Source: Desulfuromonadaceae bacterium (GTDB lineage: Bacteria > Desulfobacterota > Desulfuromonadia > Geobacterales > Pseudopelobacteraceae). From it: a stretch of 64,000 bases of DNA. Below, one piece after another: positions 35,242 to 43,933 of the stretch (position 1 is the first letter of the stretch; each line of letters begins with the position of its first letter). Made by a program: the position numbers and the translations under genes. The notes below the pieces were generated by a model. It made no database searches, was not told the origin of the DNA, and worked only from the letters and a program-made list of their open reading frames with translations. Location of the stretch: assembly GCA_028687585.1 (NCBI GenBank), contig JAQTZV010000027.1, forward strand, positions 1-64,000, given 5' to 3'.

Positions 35242-37695
35242 ATGGCCGTTGGAATGGACAAACTTGAAGATATGCCGGTGGTAAAAGAGTTGAAGGATTT
35301 TGATCAGTCCTCAGGCAACCTGCTGGAACGCCTGATATTCAACAACCGGATACTGGTGGTGGCCGTCTGTGCGTTGGTGACACTCGCCCTTGCCTACCAA
35401 ACGACCAAAATCGTATTCAACGCGAGTTTTGAGAAGATGATCCCGCAGAGCCAGCCGTTTATCAAAAACTACCTCAAGAACAAGAGCGAATTGCGGGGAC
35501 TTGGTAACTCCATCAGGGTTGTTGTGGAAAACACCCAGGGGGACATTTTCGACCCGGAGTACATTGAGGCATTAAAACTGGTCAATGATGCCCTCTTCCT
35601 CACCCCCGGCATCGACCGCCCCTGGATGAAATCTATCTGGATGCCCGCAGTGCGCTGGGATGAGGTCACCGAGGAGGGTTTCACCGGCGGTCCCGTCATG
35701 CCCAATAACTACAACGGCTCACAGATGAGTATTGATCAACTCCGGCAGAATATCGGCCGCTCCGGGGTAGTCGGGGATCTGGTGGCAGACAACTTTAAAT
35801 CTGCGGCGGTGTTTTGTCCGCTCCTTGACATCGATCCCGCTTCTGGGAAGCCGCTTGATTACAGCACTCTATCCAAAAAACTGGAAGAAATCAGGGCAAA
35901 ATTCAGTAGTCCTGCCGGCGTCAACGGGAAGCAGGGCGGTAAGATTAAAATTCACATCATCGGCTTTGCCAAACTGGTTGGCGATCTGCTTGACGGCCTT
36001 CTGCAGGTCATGACCTATTTTCTTATCGCAGCCCTCATAGCAGCAATTGTGATCTTTATCTACACCCGCTGTATACGGAGCACGCTGCTGGTTATCGCCT
36101 GTTCCATTGTGGCAGTGGTCTGGCAGCTTGGTTTTGTATCCACGTTTGGTTTTGAACTGGATCCATACTCCATTCTGGTACCGTTCCTGGTCTTTGCCAT
36201 CGGCGTGTCCCACGGTGTGCAGAAGATGAACGGTATTATGCAGGATGTCGGGCGCGGCACCCACCGGTTGGTTGCTGCCCGCTACACCTTCCGGCGTCTG
36301 TTCCTCGCCGGCATGACGGCTCTGTTGGCCGATGCCGTCGGTTTTGCCGTGCTGATGTTCATCGACATCCCGGTGATCAAGGATCTGGCGTTAACCGCAA
36401 GCATTGGTGTCGCGGTGTTGATCTTCACCAATCTGCTGCTGCTGCCGGTACTGCTCTCCTTTTTCGGCGTTAGTATGACCGCTGCCAAAAGGAGTCTGCA
36501 GGAAGAAACCGAGGAAAGTAAGGGAAAAGGTGTCGGAGCACTCTGGGGATTCCTTGACCGTTTTACCGAACGAAGCTGGGCGATCGGGGCTATTTCGGTC
36601 GCAGGAATTCTGACCGTTATCGGTTTTATCATCAGCCTCAATCTGAAAATCGGCGATCTTGATCCCGGTGCGCCCGAGCTCAGGCCCAATTCCCGCTACA
36701 ACCAGGACAACGCCTTTATTACGGCAAACTATGCCCTTTCCAGCGACCAGTTTGCGGTAATTTTAAAGACCCCTCCTGATGGCAGTCAGCAGTATGAGAC
36801 GCTCATTGAGGCAGATCGTCTTGCCTGGGCACTGCAGCAGGTTCCCGGCGTTCAGACAACCGTCTCCCTGGTTGACTCGGTACGCCAGATCACCGCCGGA
36901 TCCTACGAGGGGAGTCCCAAATGGCTGGCTCTCTCCCGCAACCAGGCGGTTCTGAATTATGGCGGCCACCAGTCGATGGTCAACAATCCCGACCTGTTCA
37001 ATAACGACGGCACCGTTATGCCGATTATCGCCTACCTCTCCGACCATAAGGCGGCAACTCTGGAGCGTGTGGTCAAGGTGGCGTCTGATTTTGCTCAAAA
37101 ACATAACACGCCGGATCGACAATTCCTACTGGCGGCCGGCAGCTCGGGAATCGAAGCCGCCACCAATATCGTCGTCAGAGAATCAAACCGCACCATGCTT
37201 CTGTATGTCTATTCTGCCGTAATCCTGCTCTGCTTCATCACCTTTCGCAGCTGGCGTGCCGTGTTGGTGGCGGTCCTGCCCCTTGTTGTCACATCGGTCC
37301 TCTGTGAGGCGCTTATGGTAATCCTCGGCATCGGCGTGAAAGTGGCGACGCTTCCGGTTATTGCCCTTGGTGTCGGTATCGGTGTCGATTATGCGCTCTA
37401 CCTGCTGAGTGTACAACTTCACCAGCAGCGGGCCGGCCTGCCGCTCCGCGAAGCCTACAAACGGGCGGTCCAGTTTACCGGCAAGGTTGTTGGATTGGTC
37501 GGTATTACGTTGGCAGCAGGTGTCATCACCTGGGCGTTTTCGCCAATCAAATTTCAGGCCGACATGGGGATCCTTCTGACGTTCATGTTTCTCTGGAACA
37601 TGATCGGGGCGCTTGTGCTGATCCCGGCTCTCTCTCACTTCCTGCTCAACGACGTAAAAGTAAAGGATTCATCAGCGGTGCCTGAACAGGTATGA
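35242..37695 (+). CDS. RND/MMPL superfamily transporter (HAE3-like)
   Basis: An 817-residue inner-membrane protein with two RND halves: an N-terminal helix at about 40-60, a periplasmic loop (60-240), then helices at about 248-420; a second loop (480-650) and second helix bundle (about 655-805). The conserved D-box helix regions include IGVSHGVQKMNG and VGIGVDYALYLL. No membrane-fusion or TolC partner is encoded nearby, and the length fits HAE3/hopanoid-type exporters rather than three-part pumps. It lies in a four-gene set with DUF1302, DUF1329 and YCF48-like genes. Substrate unknown; by context an amine, its product or a hydrophobic by-product. Confidence 0.87.
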   Translation: MAVGMDKLEDMPVVKELKDFDQSSGNLLERLIFNNRILVVAVCALVTLALAYQTTKIVFNASFEKMIPQSQPFIKNYLKNKSELRGLGNSIRVVVENTQGDIFDPEYIEALKLVNDALFLTPGIDRPWMKSIWMPAVRWDEVTEEGFTGGPVMPNNYNGSQMSIDQLRQNIGRSGVVGDLVADNFKSAAVFCPLLDIDPASGKPLDYSTLSKKLEEIRAKFSSPAGVNGKQGGKIKIHIIGFAKLVGDLLDGLLQVMTYFLIAALIAAIVIFIYTRCIRSTLLVIACSIVAVVWQLGFVSTFGFELDPYSILVPFLVFAIGVSHGVQKMNGIMQDVGRGTHRLVAARYTFRRLFLAGMTALLADAVGFAVLMFIDIPVIKDLALTASIGVAVLIFTNLLLLPVLLSFFGVSMTAAKRSLQEETEESKGKGVGALWGFLDRFTERSWAIGAISVAGILTVIGFIISLNLKIGDLDPGAPELRPNSRYNQDNAFITANYALSSDQFAVILKTPPDGSQQYETLIEADRLAWALQQVPGVQTTVSLVDSVRQITAGSYEGSPKWLALSRNQAVLNYGGHQSMVNNPDLFNNDGTVMPIIAYLSDHKAATLERVVKVASDFAQKHNTPDRQFLLAAGSSGIEAATNIVVRESNRTMLLYVYSAVILLCFITFRSWRAVLVAVLPLVVTSVLCEALMVILGIGVKVATLPVIALGVGIGVDYALYLLSVQLHQQRAGLPLREAYKRAVQFTGKVVGLVGITLAAGVITWAFSPIKFQADMGILLTFMFLWNMIGALVLIPALSHFLLNDVKVKDSSAVPEQV

Positions 37696-37755
37696 ACCAA
37701 GTATGATGCGTAATTAGAACAAGATCCTATATTACAAATGAAAGGAGGTAATTAG

Positions 37756-39318
37756 ATGCTTAAAACATTATGTCTGTCACTCGTTTTATTCTTTCTGATA
37801 ATCGGTGCCGTTCCAAAGGCAGGAGCGTTTACCACGGAGTCGCTGGTCTGGAAGAAATGTACCGCCTGCCATGAGCCGTCAAATGGCCAAATTCCGCGCG
37901 TTGAGGAGATTCGCACAACTCCGGAGGAGTGGACCGTCATCATTGATCGCATGTCTCGGCTCTATGGCATGGCACTGACGAAGCAGGATATGGACACTCT
38001 ACTGAAAGAGCTTTGCGCAACCCAGATTCTTTCTCCTGCCGAGTTGGAGAAGGTCGCGTATCTGAACCTGCTGAACAATCCGCAAACCGTGGAAAATCCG
38101 GTCGGGGCGGAACAGGAAAAGATGTTTACCACCTGTGTCCGCTGCCACAGTGCCGGGAAAATAAATTCTTTCAGGATGAATGCGTCGTCCTGGGCGAAGG
38201 TTCGTGACCTTCACCTGAACTTGTATCCGACAGTTGTCTACCAGATGCGCGAGATGAGATGGGTTAAAGAAGCCGATGTCGTGCTTGCCGGCCTGGCAAA
38301 ATCACATCCGTATGGTCAGGCGTGGAAGACACCGGCAGAAAAGCCGGCTGGTTCCTGGCTGATTCTGGGCTATGAACCGGGCAAGGGGGTCTATCGCGGA
38401 CAGGCAACTATAACCTCCGACAGCAATGATGAGTACACCGTTGAGGGAAAACTTACTTTCTCCGACAACACCTCTGAAAACTTCCGTGGTGAAGCGACCC
38501 TCTACGGCGGCCACGCCCTGCGGACCCGCACGGCGCATAACGGATTGAAAACGCTGGGTGCCTATTCATTTGCGAACGGCACGATCAAGGGTGAACACCA
38601 TTTTCCGGCTCCTGACTTCAGAACATCGTCAAGCACCTGGTACCCCGCTGACGGCAATCCGAAGCTGATCAGGGTTTCCCCCGCCTATCTGCTCAAGGGA
38701 GAGAAGACAAAGCTCGTTCTGGAGGGAATTAAACTCCCCTCGGCTTCTACCCGAGACATCACGTTCTCAGGCGGCCCGGTGAAAGTACTCTCTGTGCGGC
38801 GTATTGGCCCTGAAACGATGGAGGTGGAGGCAGTATCATCCGCAAACAGCCTGGTGACTGCATCAATTGGCATAAAAGGGATAAACACGGTTCCCATCAC
38901 TTTGACAAAAGGGATTGATTTTATCTCCATCACCCCTGACATTGGGCGTGCACGACTGGCTGGCGGCAAGGCGTTCCCGTCTGAGGGGGTGCAGTTTGAT
39001 GCGATTGCCTTTGCCAGAAAAGGAAAAAGTACTAAACAGCAGGATGCCGTACGTCTCGGACCGGTTCCGGCGACGTTCAAGCTCACAGCTGAAGTCAAAC
39101 GGCCCAATGATGATGATCTGCAGTGGATGGGGATGATCAGTCCGAAAGGCAAATATCTTCCTTTCGGCGATATCGGTGGAATTGCAACCCGTAGCCAGCA
39201 TGTTGAAGCAACCGGATTGGCCAAGGTTGAGGCGACCTACAAACGGGGTGCCCGTCAGTATCAGGCCAAAGGCCGAATGGTGGTAACCTTGCCTGACATG
39301 ATACCGAGGATAAAATAG
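37756..39318 (+). CDS. qhpA: Quinohemoprotein amine dehydrogenase, di-haem alpha subunit QhpA (PeaA)
   Basis: A 520-residue periplasmic protein: signal peptide ends AGA (residue 24), then an N-terminal di-haem cytochrome c domain with C35-T-A-C38-H39 and C127-V-R-C130-H131, followed by three beta-domains typical of the subunit (lipocalin-like and Ig-like, including RYVSPAYLLKGEKTKLVLEG-type text). The alpha subunit takes electrons from the CTQ cofactor of the gamma subunit and passes them to soluble carriers. It starts the qhpA-D-C-B core of the operon, preceded by AAAGGAGG. In this organism the acceptors are likely periplasmic multihaem cytochromes rather than azurin; that is inference. Confidence 0.92.
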   Translation: MLKTLCLSLVLFFLIIGAVPKAGAFTTESLVWKKCTACHEPSNGQIPRVEEIRTTPEEWTVIIDRMSRLYGMALTKQDMDTLLKELCATQILSPAELEKVAYLNLLNNPQTVENPVGAEQEKMFTTCVRCHSAGKINSFRMNASSWAKVRDLHLNLYPTVVYQMREMRWVKEADVVLAGLAKSHPYGQAWKTPAEKPAGSWLILGYEPGKGVYRGQATITSDSNDEYTVEGKLTFSDNTSENFRGEATLYGGHALRTRTAHNGLKTLGAYSFANGTIKGEHHFPAPDFRTSSSTWYPADGNPKLIRVSPAYLLKGEKTKLVLEGIKLPSASTRDITFSGGPVKVLSVRRIGPETMEVEAVSSANSLVTASIGIKGINTVPITLTKGIDFISITPDIGRARLAGGKAFPSEGVQFDAIAFARKGKSTKQQDAVRLGPVPATFKLTAEVKRPNDDDLQWMGMISPKGKYLPFGDIGGIATRSQHVEATGLAKVEATYKRGARQYQAKGRMVVTLPDMIPRIK

Positions 39319-39320
39319 GC

Positions 39321-40712
39321 ATGCTCTGCGAATGGACCGATCATAAGGTCTTTGGTGTAAAGGACGGTGCGATTCTGTTTGGCGTTGACCAGGGGACTCT
39401 GTTCTTCATCGACCAGCAGACACAGGACGTGCTCACGCGCTGGAGCAGGGAAACCACTCTGGAACTTGATGACGTTCCGCAGGCGGACCGTGAGATTCTT
39501 GATGATTTACGGGATGCCCGTTTTCTGGCACCGTTCGGTGCGCGCCACCGTCTGCAGGCGTTTGATGGTGATATCGCATCGATTCCGCTGACAACCATGG
39601 TGCTTGAGGTCGCTCAGGACTGTAACCTGGCCTGCACTTACTGTTATGCGGAAGGAGGTTCATACGGCAGGCCGCTCCGTCTGCTCGATCCGGAAACCGC
39701 ACGACAGGCGGTCAGGAAACTGATTAATGACTCGGGGGACACTGAAACGGTTACGCTGGTGATCTTCGGCGGAGAGCCGTTGCTCAATATGCCGGCTGTC
39801 GAGGCTGCCGTTACAGAAGCTCAGGCACTGTCGCTTGAAACGGGAAAGAAGGTTTTCGTCTCGTTGACAACCAACGGTACGCTGCTGGATCAGGATATTG
39901 TAGATTTTGTCCACTCAAACCGGATCGCAGTTGCGGTCAGCCTCGACGGGCCTGCTGATCTCCACGATGCCAACCGGTCGGATGTGAATGGTTTTGGCAG
40001 TTATGCAACCATTACCCGCAACCTTGAGGGCCTGCTGAAAGGTGCCACGTCGGCAGTTGCGGCACGGGTGACGCTGAAACCGGATCAATGGCAGCGGATT
40101 GAAGAGGTTTTCTTTCACCTGCTGGAACTCGGTTTCCATGAAGTCGGCATCGCTCCGGTCAGTCCGGTCCGGCTGGAGCTGCTTCCGGATGCAGAACAGG
40201 AGGAAGCCCTGCTGCAGGGCTTTGCGGTCCTGTCACGGGCCTTCCTGGCGGCAGCGCGGCAGAACAGGCTGCTGCCATTTACCAACCTGATCGATCTTCT
40301 GGCACGGCTGCACCTGGGACAGACCAAAGCGGTCTCCTGCGGCGCCGGGTACGGATATCTGGCGGTTGATACGGAGGGGGGGCTGTTTGTCTGCCATCGC
40401 CTGGTGGGAGAAGAATCCTTCCGGGTCGGTACTCTTGACACGGGAGCAGACCCCGCTGAAATACGCCGTGCACTGGACGAGGTCACCTGCGGCAGACAGG
40501 AAATGTGCCGGAGTTGCTGGGCCAGGACACTCTGTTGTGGTGGCTGCCATTACGAGAATCATCTCCGGGAAAACCTGCTGGGGCTTGCTCCCGGCGGGAG
40601 TTGTGATTTCATCCGCCGCTGGTTTCAACTGGGGATCGAGGTCTACGCGGAACTGAGGCGCTCAGGAGCGGAAGAGTTTCTGCAACGTCTTGAAAAACGG
40701 GTTAAATGTTGA
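39321..40712 (+). CDS. qhpD: Radical SAM/SPASM thioether-forming maturase QhpD (PeaB)
   Basis: A 463-residue cytosolic radical SAM enzyme. The SAM cluster motif is C101-x3-C105-x2-C108 (CNLACTYCYAEGG), with a GGEP motif (VIFGGEPLLN) near residue 155. The C-terminal SPASM region is Cys-rich (CGAGYGYLAVDTEG, CHRL, CGRQEMCRSCWARTLCCGGCHYEN, CDFIRR) and should bind two further 4Fe-4S clusters. In Paracoccus QhpD installs the Cys-Asp/Glu thioether bonds in QhpC before export. It is 2 bases downstream of qhpA and immediately before qhpC. Confidence 0.93.
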   Translation: MLCEWTDHKVFGVKDGAILFGVDQGTLFFIDQQTQDVLTRWSRETTLELDDVPQADREILDDLRDARFLAPFGARHRLQAFDGDIASIPLTTMVLEVAQDCNLACTYCYAEGGSYGRPLRLLDPETARQAVRKLINDSGDTETVTLVIFGGEPLLNMPAVEAAVTEAQALSLETGKKVFVSLTTNGTLLDQDIVDFVHSNRIAVAVSLDGPADLHDANRSDVNGFGSYATITRNLEGLLKGATSAVAARVTLKPDQWQRIEEVFFHLLELGFHEVGIAPVSPVRLELLPDAEQEEALLQGFAVLSRAFLAAARQNRLLPFTNLIDLLARLHLGQTKAVSCGAGYGYLAVDTEGGLFVCHRLVGEESFRVGTLDTGADPAEIRRALDEVTCGRQEMCRSCWARTLCCGGCHYENHLRENLLGLAPGGSCDFIRRWFQLGIEVYAELRRSGAEEFLQRLEKRVKC

Positions 40713-40765
40713 TTTTAACAGTCTGATACAGATGTGACGCATACCACATGGAGGTTACACTTATT

Positions 40766-41095
40766 ATGGACAAGAAAAAACGGATCGAGGCTCTGAACGA
40801 GAAGGCCCGCGCCATTGAGGCGCTTACACATGGCGAAGATAGATCGGTTGCGGCTCTTGATGAGGGGGGGTTGCTCAAGATGCCGGTGGGCTGTACCACC
40901 ATTTATGATACCGGCTGGGAGACCAATCCCCGCGCATCCAACCCGGTCGGTATGTGCCAGCCAATGTCCCACGATTATCTCGGCTGCGCCGGTGACTGCT
41001 GGTGGCCGGCACAGAACCCGGACGGTTTGACCAATTACCTGGACCTGGAACTGACCTGCAGTAGCATCATCCGTGATTGGCGCGATATAAAATAG
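40766..41095 (+). CDS. qhpC: Quinohemoprotein amine dehydrogenase gamma subunit QhpC, CTQ-bearing peptide
   Basis: A 109-residue precursor from ATG 40766 (GGAGG 10 bases before; the upstream in-frame ATG 40748 overlaps this site). Residues 1-36 are a helical, charged leader of the kind removed by QhpE; there is no Sec signal. In the mature part C43-E52, C64-D70 and C78-D86 have the spacings of the three known thioether pairs, and C74 with W80 (core CQPMSHDYLGCAGDCWWPAQ) matches the cysteine tryptophylquinone pair. An extra Cys, C98, lies near the C-terminus. This subunit carries the catalytic quinone and the active-site base between alpha and beta. Confidence 0.95.
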   Translation: MDKKKRIEALNEKARAIEALTHGEDRSVAALDEGGLLKMPVGCTTIYDTGWETNPRASNPVGMCQPMSHDYLGCAGDCWWPAQNPDGLTNYLDLELTCSSIIRDWRDIK

Positions 41096-41136
41096 CTTCC
41101 TGCCGGAAAGCAATTAAAAACAACAAGGAGTATTCA

Positions 41137-42141
41137 ATGAAAAATAAAATGTTCATTATGCTGGGGATAGTAGCGATATCCCTGTTGGCAGGCATCGTAC
41201 AGAGCCAGGCCAAAGAGCTGATATTCAATCTGGGTTACGGGAAGGTCCAGGTTATTGATGTTGCTACAGATGAACTGCTGCCCGATATTGAGATAAAGGG
41301 TTGGGGGCGGGAAATGGATTTTTCGGCCGACAAAAAGTTCTTGTACGTGACGGCCAGTCGCCACATGATCCACAAAATCGATTTGCAGCAGATGAAAGTG
41401 GTTAATACCATCGATATGCATTATGGCGGCTGGCAGCGTCTCGTGTTCGGCATGGCTCTCGCTGAAGACGGTAAGACCGCTTATATCCATTTCTTTTCAC
41501 GCAAGACTGACAAGGGTGAAGCAGTAGTCGGCCCACCGACGGTTGCCCAGATAGATCTTGAGAGCGGAAAAATTCTGAGAAGCATAGAAGTACCTATGGG
41601 GGTTGCAAGCCTGCAGTACATCAAAAACACCAAGTCAATCTACGCAGTTGGGCTCGATATTTATAAGATCGACACTGCCAGCCAGGACATGAAAATCACC
41701 GATACGTATGCCATGTTCGACCGGAAAATCAATATACTTCCTCTTTTCACGTATGGAGATACTGGTGGAGCCACGCTTCTGCCCTTCTGGATCGGTGAGA
41801 CCGCCGGGTTGTTGAGCATCAATACGAACACAGGGCAAATTTCGGAATCGATGCTCAAGAATCCGATGATGGTTTACGGTGCTATCTACTCTCCTGACAT
41901 GAAAAAGGCCTACGCCAATATGGATGAGCTGTACGTGATCGATCTTGCGACCAAGACTATTACCAACACAATAGTCGTTCCATCCGGTACAACCTTCAGT
42001 ATCAGCACGAGCGCCGACGGTAAAAAGATATATACGCAGGGTGGAGCAACAATTTCAATTTTCGACGCAGGAACCTTGAAAGTTGTTAAAGAGCTTAAAA
42101 TGTCGACCGACGGAATGCTGCTGCGCAGGATAACCCTCTAG
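41137..42141 (+). CDS. qhpB: Quinohemoprotein amine dehydrogenase beta subunit QhpB (PeaD)
   Basis: About 334 residues from ATG 41137 (AAGGAG upstream; the longer frame overlaps qhpC and has no signal). Signal peptide MKNKMFIMLGIVAISLLAG.. cut after QSQA. The mature protein is a YVTN-like seven-bladed propeller (LYVTASRHMIHKIDLQQMKVV; YAVGLDIYKIDTASQD; ISTSADGKKIYTQGGATISIF). It packs on alpha and gamma and forms part of the substrate pocket. Confidence 0.92.
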   Translation: MKNKMFIMLGIVAISLLAGIVQSQAKELIFNLGYGKVQVIDVATDELLPDIEIKGWGREMDFSADKKFLYVTASRHMIHKIDLQQMKVVNTIDMHYGGWQRLVFGMALAEDGKTAYIHFFSRKTDKGEAVVGPPTVAQIDLESGKILRSIEVPMGVASLQYIKNTKSIYAVGLDIYKIDTASQDMKITDTYAMFDRKINILPLFTYGDTGGATLLPFWIGETAGLLSINTNTGQISESMLKNPMMVYGAIYSPDMKKAYANMDELYVIDLATKTITNTIVVPSGTTFSISTSADGKKIYTQGGATISIFDAGTLKVVKELKMSTDGMLLRRITL

Positions 42142-42152
42142 GCGTTCTTTGT

Positions 42153-42977
42153 ATGGAATACGGAATCCTCGTCCACGATGTCGCCCCGCTGCCGCCAGAT
42201 CCCCGGGTGGTCTGTGCGGCATCGTGGCTGGATATTCTGCCTCCTGGTCCTCTGCGGGCCATCTATTTCGGGTCTGAGTTTTGCGAATTTCTGCTGCCCG
42301 ATGCTGTACAGGTCGCACGTTACTGCAAACATGCACAAAACGCCGGCATAGAGGCGGTACTATTGACCCCGGTAGCCACTCCAGGCGGGCTTGTACGAAT
42401 CAAACAGCTGCTGTACGATCTGACTGCTGCAGGAAATGCACCGGCGGTTGTCTTTAACGACTGGGGGGTCGCAACTCTGCTGCGTGAATTCTTCCCTGCT
42501 CTCCAAAGACGGGCGGGAAGGTTGATAAACCGAGGCATCCGTGATCCGCGACTGATGGAAAAGGAGCCGTTCTCCGGTAATACAGGAGAACGTGGAAAGC
42601 GCCTACGCTCGATGCTGGTGAGCTTTGGCGTTTCGGCGCTCGAAACCGATCCCGATCTGGAAGGTGGTTTTCTCGGGGGTGGGGGTGAAGGAATGCAGCG
42701 TGTCCTCTATCTCCCCTATGCATTTGCGGCAAGCAGCAGAAATTGCCTGATTAAAGCGGATAGTGCGCAGAGGATAGATGCTTGCTTTACCAAGGGGCTC
42801 GGCACCACCTGCAGTGGCATCTGCAGAGGAGAGTCGCATCGCATTAACAGGCCGGACACACATCTGCCGCTCTGGCGAGCTGGTAATACCGTTTTTTTTG
42901 AAGTTCCGCAGGCTCGCGTTGAAAATCACATTGGTCAGGCAGACCGCATTGTTCTCCATGAAAGGCCGACACCGTGA
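42153..42977 (+). CDS. U32-related Fe-S protein, UbiV-like
   Basis: A 274-residue protein with no signal peptide. The segment VVFNDWGVATLLREFFPALQRRAGRLINRGIRDPRL is typical of U32-like proteins paired with a second U32 gene. A Cys in FGSEFC (C44) plus C198, C211, C220 and C224 recall the UbiV cluster ligands C39, C180, C193, C197 (here C198-x12-C211 and C220-x3-C224, with an extra interval). UbiU and UbiV form an O2-independent hydroxylase for ubiquinone. No peptidase residues are recognisable. It lies 11 bases after qhpB and overlaps the next U32 gene by 4 bases, so the two are made together. I infer a role in hydroxylating the CTQ tryptophan. Confidence 0.72.
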   Translation: MEYGILVHDVAPLPPDPRVVCAASWLDILPPGPLRAIYFGSEFCEFLLPDAVQVARYCKHAQNAGIEAVLLTPVATPGGLVRIKQLLYDLTAAGNAPAVVFNDWGVATLLREFFPALQRRAGRLINRGIRDPRLMEKEPFSGNTGERGKRLRSMLVSFGVSALETDPDLEGGFLGGGGEGMQRVLYLPYAFAASSRNCLIKADSAQRIDACFTKGLGTTCSGICRGESHRINRPDTHLPLWRAGNTVFFEVPQARVENHIGQADRIVLHERPTP

Positions 42978-43933
42978 AGATTCTGGCGCCGTTGCGACAT
43001 TCTGATGAGGTCGTGCCGCTGCTTGAAGCGGGTGCGGATGAGTTTTTCTGCGGTCTGACGCCGCCTGACTGGGAAGCGCGCTTTGGCCATACCTGGGCAA
43101 ACCGACGTGCTCCGCACTCTGCGGGCGTTCGGGATGATGCCGATTTTGATCGGATTATCGCCCGTGCCGAGGGGCGGCCGGTGTTTGTGGCGCTTAACGC
43201 CCCCGGTTACCCGTCCGGTGCGGTTGAGATGCTGGCGTCATTCGGAGATGAACTCCTGAGCGGAGGGGCAGCGGGACTGATTGTTGCGGATATGGATCTC
43301 CTGCTGGCGCTGGTCGAGGCGGGGCACGGACCACACCTTCACCTTTCAAGCCTTGCCACCTGCAGTAACGCCGAAGCGGCGAAATTCTACCGCGACCTCG
43401 GTATTCGGAGAATAATTCTCCCCCGCCACCTGACCCTGAACGAAATAGAGGCTATTCAGATTCCAGGTCTGGAGTTCGAGACCTTCCTGCTCAATGACGG
43501 CTGCGTCTTCGAGGAAGGTCTCTGTGCGACGACCCATGCCGCCGGAGCGTTTTGCACCATGGATGGGGAGGGGGACGAGGCGGTTTCTCCCGAGACCCGG
43601 GAACGCTACGCCTTCTGGAAGTGGACACTTAACCATTGCGGCTGCCGGACAGGTAACGAATACCCGATGGGGCCATGCGGGTTGTGCGCGATTCCCCGAC
43701 TGCTCAGATCGGGGATCGCCAGTTTTAAAGTGGTCGGGCGGGAGGCCTCCCTGCCACGCAAGGTTGCCTCGGTGCGTATTGCCGCTCTGTCACTGCGCCT
43801 CGCTCGGGATGAGGCTCGCCCCGAGGAGATCCGTCAGGCCGTTATAGATCTACGCGGTTCCCCCCAGATGTGCGAAGAGCGGCATTTATGCTACTACCCC
43901 GATCTGTGGGAACGAAAGGAATCAATATGCTGA
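42974..43933 (+). CDS. U32-family protein, UbiU-like
   Basis: A 319-residue U32 protein starting at GTG 42974 in a GTGA overlap. It begins KILAPLRHSDEVVPLLEAGADEFFCGL, then LHLSSLATCSNAEAAKFYRDLGIRRIILPRHLTLNEI and the U32 cysteine region NDGCVFEEGLC (C177-x6-C184, same spacing as UbiU C169/C176), C194, and C222, C224, C235, C238 in CGCRTGNEYPMGPCGLC. IASFKVVGREAS matches the U32 SFKIEGR motif. The pattern fits 4Fe-4S ligation; more Cys (C300, C306, C319) follow, so a second cluster is possible. It replaces, by position, the flavin monooxygenase gene of aerobic qhp loci. Confidence 0.78.
   Translation: MKILAPLRHSDEVVPLLEAGADEFFCGLTPPDWEARFGHTWANRRAPHSAGVRDDADFDRIIARAEGRPVFVALNAPGYPSGAVEMLASFGDELLSGGAAGLIVADMDLLLALVEAGHGPHLHLSSLATCSNAEAAKFYRDLGIRRIILPRHLTLNEIEAIQIPGLEFETFLLNDGCVFEEGLCATTHAAGAFCTMDGEGDEAVSPETRERYAFWKWTLNHCGCRTGNEYPMGPCGLCAIPRLLRSGIASFKVVGREASLPRKVASVRIAALSLRLARDEARPEEIRQAVIDLRGSPQMCEERHLCYYPDLWERKESIC

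Noticed and set aside
42603-43636. Long antisense frames opposite the U32 genes
   Set aside because: Shadows of GC-rich coding sequence; the sense frames have clear family motifs and coupled starts.
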